From: Bacillota bacterium | GTDB lineage: Bacteria; Bacillota; Clostridia; Lachnospirales; Lachnospiraceae | Direction: 5' to 3' | Assembly: GCA_023415655.1 (NCBI GenBank) | Contig: JAEZKD010000283.1 | Coordinates: forward strand, 1 to 64,000 | Length of the DNA stretch: 64,000 nt | In this document: positions 9,508 to 18,007 of the stretch, piece by piece | Numbering within the stretch: the first letter of the stretch is position 1 | Layout: the number at the start of each line of letters is the position of its first letter | Program-made: the position numbers and the translations under genes | Notes under the pieces: model-generated | The model's input: the letters and a program-made list of their open reading frames with translations, nothing else | Databases searched by the model: none | What the model was told of the DNA's origin: nothing

Positions 9508-9622
9508 GAAAAAGGCTGTGCTTTCTCCAACAACCTATCTCATATTCCGTTGATTTGCTCCTACTTTTCATAAGACGCAAACAACTGATATGAACAGTTT
9601 GACTGGAGAATACCACAGCCTT
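9508..9622 (-). terminator. Long hairpin terminator after the zinc-ribbon gene
   Basis: AAGGCTGTG (9512-9520) pairs with CACAGCCTT (9614-9622). TCTCCA pairs with TGGAGA, and an inner TCATAT...ATATGA arm closes a further hairpin. Leftward reading continues into a T run. The layout resembles the element at 2016-2123. Confidence 0.65.
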
Positions 9623-9642
9623 ATTTATGTACTACTATTTCA

Positions 9643-10314
9643 TTATTCTAAAAATGTAAAGTTCTTTGCTACTTTCCCAATCAAAGGTAGCTCTTTTGCT
9701 CTTCCTTGTACTGCATTAATAACACCAATGACTGTAAATGCTAGGAGTACAAGATTAACAATCCACAAAATCATGGTAATAATCCACGGTGTTCCAATAG
9801 AAAGATTAAAGGACGAAGTAAGTCTTACCGTGTTTCGATAACCAAAATTAATGAAAAAGCTAATAATCCACCAAAAAACCTCACAACAGATTAAAAGAAA
9901 TGCTTGCTTTACATGGTATTTAGCAAATGGGGAGTGCTTCGCTCCAAAGAATGGAATCAACCATAAAAATCCTAAGTATGCTATGAGAGCCATTACTTTG
10001 TTCTGGTTGATATCATCCATCGAATACTGATTCGTTGTATCCGCAGTATTCATAAAGGATGGCATATTACTTCCATGATACTGTTGGTTGTTATTTCCTT
10101 GGTTGTAATCATTCTGGTTGTAGTTGCTTTGAGTGAAGTTTTCTTGGTTGTTACCTTGTTGATTATCTGCCTGTGTATAACCAGACTGTTGATTGATAGA
10201 TGAACCTGTATTCATCTGCTGTCCATTGCTGGAACCAGACACGTCATTCCCACAATTTTGGCAAAACTTTGTTCCATCTGTAACTTGTGTCCCACAATTA
10301 CTACAAAAAGCCAT
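9643..10314 (-). CDS. Zinc-ribbon membrane protein with Q/N-rich linker
   Basis: A 223-residue protein. Residues 1-24 form a zinc ribbon (CSNCG and CQNCG, Cys4, 7, 18, 21). Residues 25-85 are a low-complexity linker very rich in Gln and Asn. The rest is a DUF4870-like membrane domain with about three hydrophobic segments and the conserved-looking KYHVKQAF. GAGGAGGG precedes the ATG. Function is not known. The ribbon should lie in the cytosol, tethered to the membrane by the flexible linker. It is flanked by its own terminator and looks monocistronic. Confidence 0.75.
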   Translation of the reverse strand: MAFCSNCGTQVTDGTKFCQNCGNDVSGSSNGQQMNTGSSINQQSGYTQADNQQGNNQENFTQSNYNQNDYNQGNNNQQYHGSNMPSFMNTADTTNQYSMDDINQNKVMALIAYLGFLWLIPFFGAKHSPFAKYHVKQAFLLICCEVFWWIISFFINFGYRNTVRLTSSFNLSIGTPWIITMILWIVNLVLLAFTVIGVINAVQGRAKELPLIGKVAKNFTFLE

Positions 10315-10414
10315 AACGATCCCTCCTCTACTTTTTAAGTTCTTTCGAACTACTTATATTATAACTACTAGCAATTGCTAATACAACAAAAAAGTAACAA
10401 TTCTGTATGAAATG

Positions 10415-10442
10415 TTGACAATTATATTTACATACTTATAAA
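10415..10442 (+). promoter_or_regulatory. Promoter of the DHH phosphoesterase gene
   Basis: TTGACA at 10415-10420 and TATAAA at 10437-10442 with a 16-nt spacer, about 60 bp before the ATG. Confidence 0.6.
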
Positions 10443-10499
10443 ATTATAATAATTGGCTGCAACTGTTCTTTTTTCCTGTAAAAGAAAGGTATTTGAACT

Positions 10500-11480
10500 A
10501 TGACGAAGTTAGATCAATTGATTGATTGTATCCATAATACACATGTTTATGTTCAGATGCATAATTACCCAGATCAGGACGCTTTGGCCTCTGCTATGGG
10601 ACTACAAACATTACTGAAAGCACGTGACATTGAATCTACCATTATCTATCATGGATTAATTGATAAAGATAATACACTTAAGATGATAGAATTGCTGAAT
10701 ATGAAAGTACATAATATTGATTCGTTAAATTTTCAAGAGGATTCAGAGATTATTATTGTTGACGGGCAAAAGGGTAATATCAATATGAGCAATATTCCTG
10801 GCGAAGTCATAGCTTGTATTGATCACCACCATATTCAAAATGTAGCTCTTTATCGTTTTTATGATATTCGAGCTGACATCGGTGCATGTTCGTCCATTAT
10901 TACTAGCTACTTTCTTGAGAATCAAATCAAGATAACAACGAATGTCGCTACGGCTCTTTTCTATGGACTTAAGATGGATACCGCATCACTATCTCGTGGT
11001 GTAAGTTCCTTTGATATTGATATGTTTTGTTATCTCATTAAGAATGCCAATTATGCAACTCTACGAATCCTTGATATGAGTAGTCTGAAACTAAGCGATC
11101 TTACTAATTATCAACAAGTACTTTCAGGCTTAAGACTATATGGCAACATTGCTATTGCCAATATCGGTAATGACTGTCCAGAAGCAATTATTGCTTCCGT
11201 GAATGATTTTCTATTAACCATATCTGAGATTGAATTTACTGTAATCCATTCCTATCGCGCTGGTGGTATCAAATTCTCTGTACGTAGCGCACTACCATCG
11301 CTAGACGCGAGTGAGATTATACGTCAAGCACTCAATCCACTCGGAGATGGTGGCGGTCATAATGATATGGCGGCTGGTTTTATCCCGAACATCGACAATG
11401 AAATGCTCGCTGAAGCAATTGCAAGAAAAGTAGAAGAGCGAATCATTCTCTTAGTTCAAAAGGCAACTATAATCAATTGA
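10500..11480 (+). CDS. DHH/DHHA1 family phosphoesterase (NrnA-like)
   Basis: A 326-residue metal-dependent phosphoesterase of the RecJ/NrnA superfamily, whose members hydrolyse nano-RNA, pAp or cyclic dinucleotide products. Motif I is PDQDA near residue 24, motif II is IIVDGQKG, motif III is the signature DHHH near residue 115, and the DHHA1 domain ends with GDGGGHNDMAAG near residue 285. Length fits a stand-alone DHH-DHHA1 enzyme without extra sensor domains. The substrate cannot be told from sequence. The gene stands alone between a promoter and a convergent terminator region. Confidence 0.88.
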   Translation: MTKLDQLIDCIHNTHVYVQMHNYPDQDALASAMGLQTLLKARDIESTIIYHGLIDKDNTLKMIELLNMKVHNIDSLNFQEDSEIIIVDGQKGNINMSNIPGEVIACIDHHHIQNVALYRFYDIRADIGACSSIITSYFLENQIKITTNVATALFYGLKMDTASLSRGVSSFDIDMFCYLIKNANYATLRILDMSSLKLSDLTNYQQVLSGLRLYGNIAIANIGNDCPEAIIASVNDFLLTISEIEFTVIHSYRAGGIKFSVRSALPSLDASEIIRQALNPLGDGGGHNDMAAGFIPNIDNEMLAEAIARKVEERIILLVQKATIIN

Positions 11481-11492
11481 TCGAAGAACTAA

Positions 11493-11512
11493 GAGTTTCG
11501 CTTGCGAAACTC
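11493..11512. repeat. Short perfect palindrome with CGCTTGCG core
   Basis: GAGTTTCG and CGAAACTC form perfect 8-bp arms around CTTG, 12 bp after the DHH stop codon. No T run follows on either strand, so it is not a standard terminator by itself. The same CGCTTGCG core recurs at 37956-37966. Confidence 0.55.
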
Positions 11513-11545
11513 ATCGCCTGTATTGCTTAAGGTTTCCTATCAATT

Positions 11546-11604
11546 AAAAAAAGGGTTGTTACACTCTTTCATCTTAAATCGAATGAAATAATGCAACAAA
11601 CCCT
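11546..11604 (-). terminator. Terminator of the PilZ gene
   Basis: Imperfect arms AGGGTTGTT and CAACAAACCCT with an inner TTTCAT/ATGAAA pairing. Read leftward it is followed by seven Ts at 11546-11552. Confidence 0.65.
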
Positions 11605-11608
11605 AAGA

Positions 11609-11959
11609 TTATTGAACCACCATATCTTCGAATGCGTCAAAGATATAGGATAATACAGGTGCCATTCCAACGAATTCACAGCCATACATCGTTGTATTAT
11701 CATCAATTTTCGCTGAACGAATAATTTTTACGACACAATACAGCTTTGCGTCTTCTTTCCCCAGTTGGATACAAGCATTAAAATAGAATCCCAATGGAAG
11801 ATTACTTCCTGACTTAAATCCGATACCACTTCTAGAAATATCAACTACCGAAATTGGAGCATGAATATTCTCAACCGATACGTTATCCTGCTTAAATAAA
11901 GATGAAATTTCTAGATTTAATTCTACACTAATTCGCTTATCTCTTCTCTTTTCTAGCAT
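11609..11959 (-). CDS. PilZ domain protein (c-di-GMP receptor candidate)
   Basis: A 116-residue protein consisting of one PilZ domain. Both c-di-GMP binding motifs are present: the RRDKR arginine cluster at residues 4-8 and DISRSG at about 41-46. It should therefore bind c-di-GMP through the arginines and the D/NxSxxG loop. No output domain is fused, so it probably acts on a partner protein. AGGAGGGG lies upstream of the ATG. Neighbours on both sides are unrelated, giving no target hint. Confidence 0.88.
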   Translation of the reverse strand: MLEKRRDKRISVELNLEISSLFKQDNVSVENIHAPISVVDISRSGIGFKSGSNLPLGFYFNACIQLGKEDAKLYCVVKIIRSAKIDDNTTMYGCEFVGMAPVLSYIFDAFEDMVVQ

Positions 11960-12151
11960 AAAACCCCTCCTATAGTGAATTCAGCCATAATTGTGACTCA
12001 CAACTACGTATCCTTCTATTCAGAACGAAATACAACTTTGAATGAAATACATTACATTCTACATTAAATACATTATATCCCAAGTTTTATCCAAAATGCA
12101 ACAATTAGTTCTGACAACTCTCTGCTCTTATCACTAAGTTCACTACACTAT

Positions 12152-13579
12152 TTAAAGTAATTCCTTTAGTATATCATTGATCATTCCTGGATTTGCCTTC
12201 CCACGCATTGCTTTCATTGTCTGACCAACTAAGAAGCCGATTGCCTTCTCTTTCCCATTTCGATAGTCCTCTACAGACTGAGGATTTTCTTCAATAATCT
12301 TTTGAATGGTCTCACGTAGTACCTTATCATCGCTAACCATTAATAGCCCATGTTCTTTGATATACTGTTCTGGTTCTATATCCGCTTTAAAAATCTGTTC
12401 AAATACTTCCTTGGCTACGGTACGATTAATTTTCCCTTCTTCAATCAATCGTATTAAGGTTGCAAGCTTTTCTGGGGATAACTTCAAATCTTGTGCGTCC
12501 ATCTCAACTTCCTTCATTAGACGCATGGTTTCCACCATCAACCAGTTACTCACCTCTTTTGGACGATTGCAGATTGCAACGGTTGCTTCAAAGATATCAG
12601 CCATCCTTTTGGAACTAGTAATAATTGCTGCATCGTATTCTGGTATGTCATACTCTTTTTCATAACGTAGCATTTTGGCATCTCGTAGCTCAGGTTCTCT
12701 TTCTTTGATTTCCTGTAACCATTCATCACTAATCTCAATTGGAACAAGATCAGGTTCAGGAAAATAACGATAATCCTGAGCATCCTCTTTGCTTCTCATT
12801 GCAAAGCTAGTATCCTTGTTATCATCCCATCTTCTTGTCTCTTGGATTACCTTTTTCCCATATTCAAGTACTTCAATCTGACGTTTTCTCTCCCCTTCAA
12901 TTGCTCTTGCAATTGCCTTAAAGGAGTTCATATTCTTCATCTCTGTACGTGTTCCAAACTCACTTGCTCCTACTTCACGTATGGATAGGTTAATGTCTGC
13001 ACGTAATGATCCCTCTTGCATTTTACAGTCCGAAACTCCGAGATACTGAAGTATTAGTTTTAATTTTTCAAGATATGCGATTACCTCATCCGCACTTCTC
13101 ATATCTGGTTCACTCACAATCTCAATCAGTGGAACCCCACAACGATTATAATCCACTAAGGTACAGTCTTCCCATGGGTCATGTACAAGCTTTCCTGCAT
13201 CCTCTTCCATATGGATTTCATGAATTCCGATGGTTTTCTTGATACCACCAACCTCAATTTCAATCCCACCGTTACGACAGATTGGAAGATACAGCTGAGA
13301 TACTTGATAAGCCTTTGGTAAATCCGGGTAAAAGTAATTCTTACGATCAAACTTACATTTTTGAGTAATGCTGCAATTCATTGCAAGACCAGCCGCAATT
13401 GCAAACTCCACCACTTTTTTATTTAATACTGGTAAGGAGCCAGGCATGCCCGTACAAACTGGACAGCAATGAGTATTCACATCCCCACCGAATTGTGTCG
13501 TACAACCACAGAATATTTTTGTCTTAGTCGCTAATTCCACATGTACTTCTAAGCCAATGACGGTTTCATATGATTTCAT
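12152..13579 (-). CDS. gatB: Asp/Glu-tRNA(Asn/Gln) amidotransferase subunit B
   Basis: A 475-residue subunit of GatCAB that phosphorylates and positions mischarged Asp-tRNA(Asn) or Glu-tRNA(Gln) for amidation. It starts ETVIGLEVHVEL, contains the zinc-ligand region CGCTTQFG...HCCPVC, and carries the GatB/Yqey tail ending GMINDILKELL. It overlaps gatA by 4 nt (ATGA), so the two are translationally coupled. It is the last gene of the T-box-controlled aspS-gatC-gatA-gatB operon. Confidence 0.98.
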   Translation of the reverse strand: MKSYETVIGLEVHVELATKTKIFCGCTTQFGGDVNTHCCPVCTGMPGSLPVLNKKVVEFAIAAGLAMNCSITQKCKFDRKNYFYPDLPKAYQVSQLYLPICRNGGIEIEVGGIKKTIGIHEIHMEEDAGKLVHDPWEDCTLVDYNRCGVPLIEIVSEPDMRSADEVIAYLEKLKLILQYLGVSDCKMQEGSLRADINLSIREVGASEFGTRTEMKNMNSFKAIARAIEGERKRQIEVLEYGKKVIQETRRWDDNKDTSFAMRSKEDAQDYRYFPEPDLVPIEISDEWLQEIKEREPELRDAKMLRYEKEYDIPEYDAAIITSSKRMADIFEATVAICNRPKEVSNWLMVETMRLMKEVEMDAQDLKLSPEKLATLIRLIEEGKINRTVAKEVFEQIFKADIEPEQYIKEHGLLMVSDDKVLRETIQKIIEENPQSVEDYRNGKEKAIGFLVGQTMKAMRGKANPGMINDILKELL

Positions 13580-15054
13580 TTTCTCTCCTCCTTTTCCTCA
13601 AGGTTTGGACGTTCGTATTGTCTTGTTTGCTCAAACGAATAGGCAGCACGAATCAATTCCTTCTCACCAAAATGTTTTCCTATTAGTTGTAATCCAATAG
13701 GTAACCCCTTCGAATCCTTCCCACAGGGAAGACTAATTGCTGGAAGACCTGCAAGATTGACAGATACCGTATAGATATCACCCAGATACATCTTGAGTGG
13801 ATCCGATAAGCTTTCGAAAAGCTTTGGTGCTGTTGTAGGAGCTGTTGGCCCTAAGAGTATATCATACGTTTGAAAGGCTTCATCGAACCCTTCCTTAATC
13901 ATAGCCTTCACCTTTAATGCTTTGTTATAATATGCATCGTAATACCCAGAGCTTAAAACGAATGCACCTATCATCATTCTTCGCTTAACTTCATCCCCGA
14001 AGCCTTCCTTTCGTGTCTTTTTATAGACATCCTGAAGTCCTTCATACTCTGGGGTTCGGTATCCATATTTGATTCCATCATACCGAGATAGGTTGGAACT
14101 AGCTTCTGCAGATGCAATTACGTAGTATGCAGGAATTGCGTAATCGATAGCTTTTAACTCAAACTCTTCAACGATTGCACCTTTTTCTTTCAGTGCATTG
14201 GCTGCTTCTAAAATTGCTTTTTTTACATCTTCCTCTAAGCCTTCTGAAAGATATCCTTTTGGTATACCAATTCTCATTCCCTTCACATCATCTACTAATG
14301 CTTTGCTATATTGGTAATCATCTTTATCCACACAGGTAGAGTCTGCCTGGTCACTACCTGAAATCACATCAAGAGCATACGCACAATCAGAAACACAACG
14401 TCCAATCGGTCCAATCTGATCCAAAGAAGACGCATATGCAACAAGTCCATAACGAGAAACTGTTCCATAGGTAGGCTTAATTCCAGTAACACCACAAAAC
14501 GCACTTGGTTGACGTATGGAACCGCCAGTATCTGAGCCTAAAGCAAGAAATGCTTCTTCCGCAGCTACCGCAGCTGCAGCACCGCCCGAAGAACCTCCTG
14601 GAACACAATTTACATTCCATGGATTCTTTGTCACACCAAACGCTGAGGTTTCTGTCGTACTTCCCATTGCAAATTCATCCATGTTTAATTTACCAAGGAT
14701 GATCATTCCCGCATCCTTTAATTTCTGAATCACGGTAGCATCATAAGGCGGAATGAAATTAGACAACATTTTGGAAGCACAAGTCGTTTTGATTCCCTTT
14801 GTACATAAATTATCCTTGACAGCAATCGGTACTCCAGCAAGCAAAGAATCTGCATACTTTCCAGCATCGATTTCTTCCTGCACCTTCTTTGCCTGTTGCA
14901 AAGCCTCCTCTTTGAGTACTGTAATATAACAGTTGTAGTTTGTATCTCTTTGTTCTATTCTCTTAATTTGTTGCTCCACTGCCTCAATTACAGTGACTTC
15001 TTTGGCTTTGATCTTCTTTCCTAATTCGATTGCCGATAACTTCGTAATATCCAC
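13576..15054 (-). CDS. gatA: Asp/Glu-tRNA(Asn/Gln) amidotransferase subunit A
   Basis: A 492-residue glutaminase subunit that frees ammonia from glutamine for the GatB active site. The amidase signature is intact: the lysine of AVKDN, the glycine/serine-rich loop GGSSGGAAAAVAA, and the nucleophile serine in DTGGSIRQP. It is preceded by gatC 21 bp away and overlaps gatB. Full length and no unusual residues. Confidence 0.98.
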   Translation of the reverse strand: MDITKLSAIELGKKIKAKEVTVIEAVEQQIKRIEQRDTNYNCYITVLKEEALQQAKKVQEEIDAGKYADSLLAGVPIAVKDNLCTKGIKTTCASKMLSNFIPPYDATVIQKLKDAGMIILGKLNMDEFAMGSTTETSAFGVTKNPWNVNCVPGGSSGGAAAAVAAEEAFLALGSDTGGSIRQPSAFCGVTGIKPTYGTVSRYGLVAYASSLDQIGPIGRCVSDCAYALDVISGSDQADSTCVDKDDYQYSKALVDDVKGMRIGIPKGYLSEGLEEDVKKAILEAANALKEKGAIVEEFELKAIDYAIPAYYVIASAEASSNLSRYDGIKYGYRTPEYEGLQDVYKKTRKEGFGDEVKRRMMIGAFVLSSGYYDAYYNKALKVKAMIKEGFDEAFQTYDILLGPTAPTTAPKLFESLSDPLKMYLGDIYTVSVNLAGLPAISLPCGKDSKGLPIGLQLIGKHFGEKELIRAAYSFEQTRQYERPNLEEKEERK

Positions 15055-15075
15055 TATGATAACTCCTTTCCTTGT

Positions 15076-15372
15076 CTATTCGACTGTCTTTGGTACCATA
15101 AAGGCTCCATCCTTCTTTTTTGGTGCGTTCATAAGCATATTCTCACGATCATTCCCATTCGTTACTACGTCCTCACGAAAAACATTCTTCAATGGAAAAG
15201 CATGAGACATTGGTTCTACGGAATCTGTATCTAGTTCATTCATTCTCTCCATATATCCTAAAATATCAGAAAGGTCTTTCTTTGCGCGCTCTTTTTCCTC
15301 CTCAGATAAACTCAATTTTGCTAATGCTGCAACATATTCTATCGTTTCATCCGTTATCTTCATCGTTGACAT
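15076..15372 (-). CDS. gatC: Asp/Glu-tRNA(Asn/Gln) amidotransferase subunit C
   Basis: A 98-residue subunit that wraps around GatA and GatB and stabilises the complex. It has the typical start KITDETIEYVAALAKL, the middle LGYMERMNELDTD, and the end DGAFMVPKTVE. It lies 20 bp after aspS in the same operon. Intact length for the family. Confidence 0.96.
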   Translation of the reverse strand: MSTMKITDETIEYVAALAKLSLSEEEKERAKKDLSDILGYMERMNELDTDSVEPMSHAFPLKNVFREDVVTNGNDRENMLMNAPKKKDGAFMVPKTVE

Positions 15373-15392
15373 CCTTTCTTTGTTGGTTTCAT

Positions 15393-16736
15393 TTATGGTT
15401 CTAATCGAGAGACATCTCTTGGGAACAAAGTTGTTTCTCTTACGTTACTCTCGTCTAGTAATTTCATCGTCAATCTCTCTAAACCTATTCCAAGTCCACC
15501 ATGTGGGGGCATTCCGTGTTTATGAATCATCAAGTAATAATGAAACTCTTCAGGGTCCATTCCTCTACTTAGCATCTTTTGCACCTGCTCCTCATAACTA
15601 TGAATTCTTTGTCCACCAGTGGTAATCTCCATCCCTTTGAATAATAAATCAAAACTTAAGGTAAATTTCGGATCACTTGGATCATCCATTGCATAGAATG
15701 GCCTTTTTTTCGATGGATAATGAGTCACAAATACCAAGTCACTATGGTATTCTTCTTTAAAATACTTTCCAATTAAGACTTCCTCTTCTGGTTCCAAATC
15801 ATAAGGATTCTTAATCTGTCTTCCATATTTTTTTGCTACCAACTCTTTTGCCTCATCAAATCGAACTGCTGGAATTTTCTTTGCATTTGGTAAGCTTACC
15901 TCTAATAACTTTAATTCCTTCGCATATTCTTTTTCAAGAAAGCAAAATACATAATCAAGCATTGCAGCTTCCATATTCATAATATCTTCAAAGCCATCTA
16001 TATACCCCATCTCAAAATCTAAACTTGTATATTCATTGAGATGCCTTGTTGTGTTATGCTTTTCAGCTCGAAACACTGGTGCAGCTTCAAATACTCGATC
16101 ATAGATACCAACCATCGTCTGCTTATAAAACTGAGGACTCTGTGCTAAAAATGCTCGTTTTCCAAAGTACTCTAGTTTGAATACATTCGCTCCTCCTTCT
16201 GCATTCCCAGCAACTAGCTTCGGTGTTCGAACCTCCGTAAAATGTTGTGAAAACATAAAGTCACGAAATCCTCGAACAATTCCCTCTTGAATCTTAAAAA
16301 TCGCCCGTTCTCTTAGGTTACGTAATGCTATTGGTCGAAGGGATAGCTTTGTCTCCAAGGAAGTATTCAGTTTCCATTTAGAGATAGGAATCGGCATCTT
16401 TGTGTCTTTTGCTGGCATCGTTAAGATTTTTACACTATTAAGTACAATCTCAAAGCCAAAAGGTGCTCTCTCCTCTTCACGAACAATACCAGCTACCTCA
16501 ACCGTACTACCTTCTACTAACTCTTTCACTTCTTCAATATTAGAATCACTATGATATACACACTGAGTCACTCCTTCATAAGTTCGTAAAACAATAAAGG
16601 AGAATTCGCTCATATCTCGAATGGTATGAACAGCCCCGCGCATACGAACCTCTTGACCAATTACCTCTTCCTTCTTCTCTGTAATTTCACTAATAGACAT
16701 TATTATACTTTCTTTTACACCTGTTATAAACTGCAT
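15393..16736 (-). CDS. aspS: Aspartyl-tRNA synthetase, archaeal-type (probably non-discriminating)
   Basis: A 447-residue class II enzyme of the archaeal-type AspS group, lacking the bacterial GAD insertion. It has an N-terminal OB fold (VRMRGAVHTIRDM), motif 2 FRAEKHNTTRHLNEYTSLD and motif 3 GLGIGLERLTMKLL. I start at the ATG at 16734-16736 (MQFITGVKES) because AAGGAG sits 8 nt upstream; a reading frame 41 codons longer runs back into the leader hairpins. Being first in an operon with gatCAB, it most likely also makes Asp-tRNA(Asn). That last point is inference from context. Confidence 0.92.
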   Translation of the reverse strand: MQFITGVKESIIMSISEITEKKEEVIGQEVRMRGAVHTIRDMSEFSFIVLRTYEGVTQCVYHSDSNIEEVKELVEGSTVEVAGIVREEERAPFGFEIVLNSVKILTMPAKDTKMPIPISKWKLNTSLETKLSLRPIALRNLRERAIFKIQEGIVRGFRDFMFSQHFTEVRTPKLVAGNAEGGANVFKLEYFGKRAFLAQSPQFYKQTMVGIYDRVFEAAPVFRAEKHNTTRHLNEYTSLDFEMGYIDGFEDIMNMEAAMLDYVFCFLEKEYAKELKLLEVSLPNAKKIPAVRFDEAKELVAKKYGRQIKNPYDLEPEEEVLIGKYFKEEYHSDLVFVTHYPSKKRPFYAMDDPSDPKFTLSFDLLFKGMEITTGGQRIHSYEEQVQKMLSRGMDPEEFHYYLMIHKHGMPPHGGLGIGLERLTMKLLDESNVRETTLFPRDVSRLEP

Positions 16737-16811
16737 AATCATTCTCCTTTCCATTTGAATCAATTGTATCTGCAAGTGTCCATAGTTCTGAGTGTGTATT
16801 GTATGCACTGT

Positions 16812-16878
16812 GCCCTGTTTTTTAGGGCCTTTTTTATGTATTAGGGAATAGCGACGCAATTTCCTAATACATAAAAAA
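16812..16878. repeat. Two-part palindromic repeat (copy 1)
   Basis: First part: GCCC and GGGC arms around TGTTTTTTA (16812-16828), followed by Ts. Second part: a 20-bp inverted repeat, 16830-16849 with 16859-16878, one G-T mismatch and a 9-nt loop. The layout matches 20568-20623. It lies between the T-box terminator and aspS, and its A/T end overlaps the terminator T run. Confidence 0.6.
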
Positions 16879-17142
16879 AGTCCCGTATAAGAATTAATAT
16901 TCTTATACGGGACGAGAAATCAGAATTTTCCCGCGGTACCACCCACGATAGTTAGAAAGCTCCATTGCCTTCTCACTTTAACACTTAACGCGTGCCAACG
17001 CATGAGCTTACTTCCTATTACGTTCAACTCACGAGCTCCAGAGTGTTCCTATCATCTATACTTCCTCTTGTACACGCTCTCAGTCGGTGACGTGTGCTTC
17101 CTGTCTTACAATTCGTTATAGATGTAAGTCTCCTTCATTGCT
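16873..17142 (-). promoter_or_regulatory. T-box leader (tRNA-Asn type) of aspS-gatCAB
   Basis: The conserved T-box sequence GGGTGGTACCGCGGG reads on the minus strand at 16930-16944. It is followed by a 16-bp GC-containing terminator (16880-16913) and seven Ts. Stem I spans about 17034-17142. AGC/GCU closes it, AAUGAA opposite GGA fits the kink-turn, GGAG pairs with CUCU, and CAUCUAUA (17117-17124) pairs with UAUAGAUG (17053-17060). In the specifier loop the triplet before the conserved A is AAC at 17045-17047, an Asn codon. The assignment was made by analogy with the glyQS fold. Confidence 0.93.
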
Positions 17143-17195
17143 ATTTCTTTGATATCTATGACTTATAGTTATCGATTCAGTTTTATTAATTAAAG

Positions 17196-17224
17196 ATATT
17201 ACCACTATTTTCAAACGATTACAA
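17196..17224 (-). promoter_or_regulatory. Promoter of the aspS-gatCAB operon
   Basis: The minus strand has TTGTAA (17219-17224), a 17-nt spacer and TAATAT (17196-17201). Predicted start near 17189, about 45 nt before Stem I. Confidence 0.55.
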
Positions 17225-17240
17225 GTTATTTTTTATTTTT

Positions 17241-17894
17241 TTATTTTTTTCTATGCTGAGCTAACTTTTCATCGACCATACGCAATACCTTTTCTTTGTC
17301 TTCAGGATTACCTACAACATCCAAATGATCCGTATCTATAATTAGAACGTCACTCGCTTTATAATGATTCATCACCCAATCATCATAGCCTTCCCAAAGA
17401 TAGCGATAATATTCCTTCAATGCAGGATCAATCTCAAAATCTCGACCACGTAATGCGATTCTAGATAATACCGTTTCAAAGCTTCCCTTCAAGTAAACCA
17501 TCAAATCTGGTGATTTCTTTGGAAGTTCTTTTAATTCTTCCATCATATTATTTAATAAACGATCATAGACTTCCATCTCAAGTTCTGAGATTCTTCCTAA
17601 TTCCATGTTACGTTTTGCAAAATACCAGTCTTCATAGATACTGCGGTCAAGTACATTGTTTTCATTCGTCAACGCTTGTTTAATCGAGCGAAAACGAGTA
17701 TCTAAAAACCATAGTTGTAATAAAAAGGGATAACGCTTTCTTTGTATTTCTTCATCACTGGCTTGATAAAAGAGAGGAAGAATCTTATTATCCTCCACAC
17801 TTTCATAAAAAACTTCAGAACCGAAGTGCTCACCCAAAATCTCCGCATAACTGGTTTTTCCCAGTCCAATCATTCCACCAACTACTATCACCAC
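17241..17894 (-). CDS. Deoxynucleoside kinase family protein
   Basis: Phosphorylates deoxynucleosides for salvage (deoxyadenosine/deoxyguanosine kinase family; substrate not deducible). The P-loop GGMIGLGKTS is followed by the family motif LDRSIYED and a lid arginine region SRIALRGRDFE. About 217 residues. I prefer the GTG start at 17894 because GGAAGG lies 7 nt upstream and the protein then begins a few residues before the P-loop, as in relatives. An ATG at 17942 would add 16 residues but has no ribosome binding site. It is upstream of the T-box promoter and separately expressed. Confidence 0.85.
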   Translation of the reverse strand: MVIVVGGMIGLGKTSYAEILGEHFGSEVFYESVEDNKILPLFYQASDEEIQRKRYPFLLQLWFLDTRFRSIKQALTNENNVLDRSIYEDWYFAKRNMELGRISELEMEVYDRLLNNMMEELKELPKKSPDLMVYLKGSFETVLSRIALRGRDFEIDPALKEYYRYLWEGYDDWVMNHYKASDVLIIDTDHLDVVGNPEDKEKVLRMVDEKLAQHRKK

Positions 17895-18007
17895 ATCGCA
17901 TCCTTCCAATCGTATAATTTCACTGTATTCTAGCATAATCATTGAAAAAGAGTTTATCCATATGATATTATTGGTAAAATCTATGCTCCTTGTAACATTA
18001 ATTTCTA

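Noticed and set aside
12306..12665. A 119-codon rightward open frame
   Set aside because: It lies antisense inside gatB, Ser/Ile-rich, a shadow of the real gene.
15393..16859. A 488-residue aspS start
   Set aside because: The extra 41 codons run through leader hairpins and have no ribosome binding site; the ATG at 16736 does.
17034..17142. GAC or GAU as T-box specifier
   Set aside because: GAC at 17103-17105 and GAU near 17049-17055 lie in the wrong strand or helix of Stem I when the kink-turn is placed; AAC fits the specifier position.
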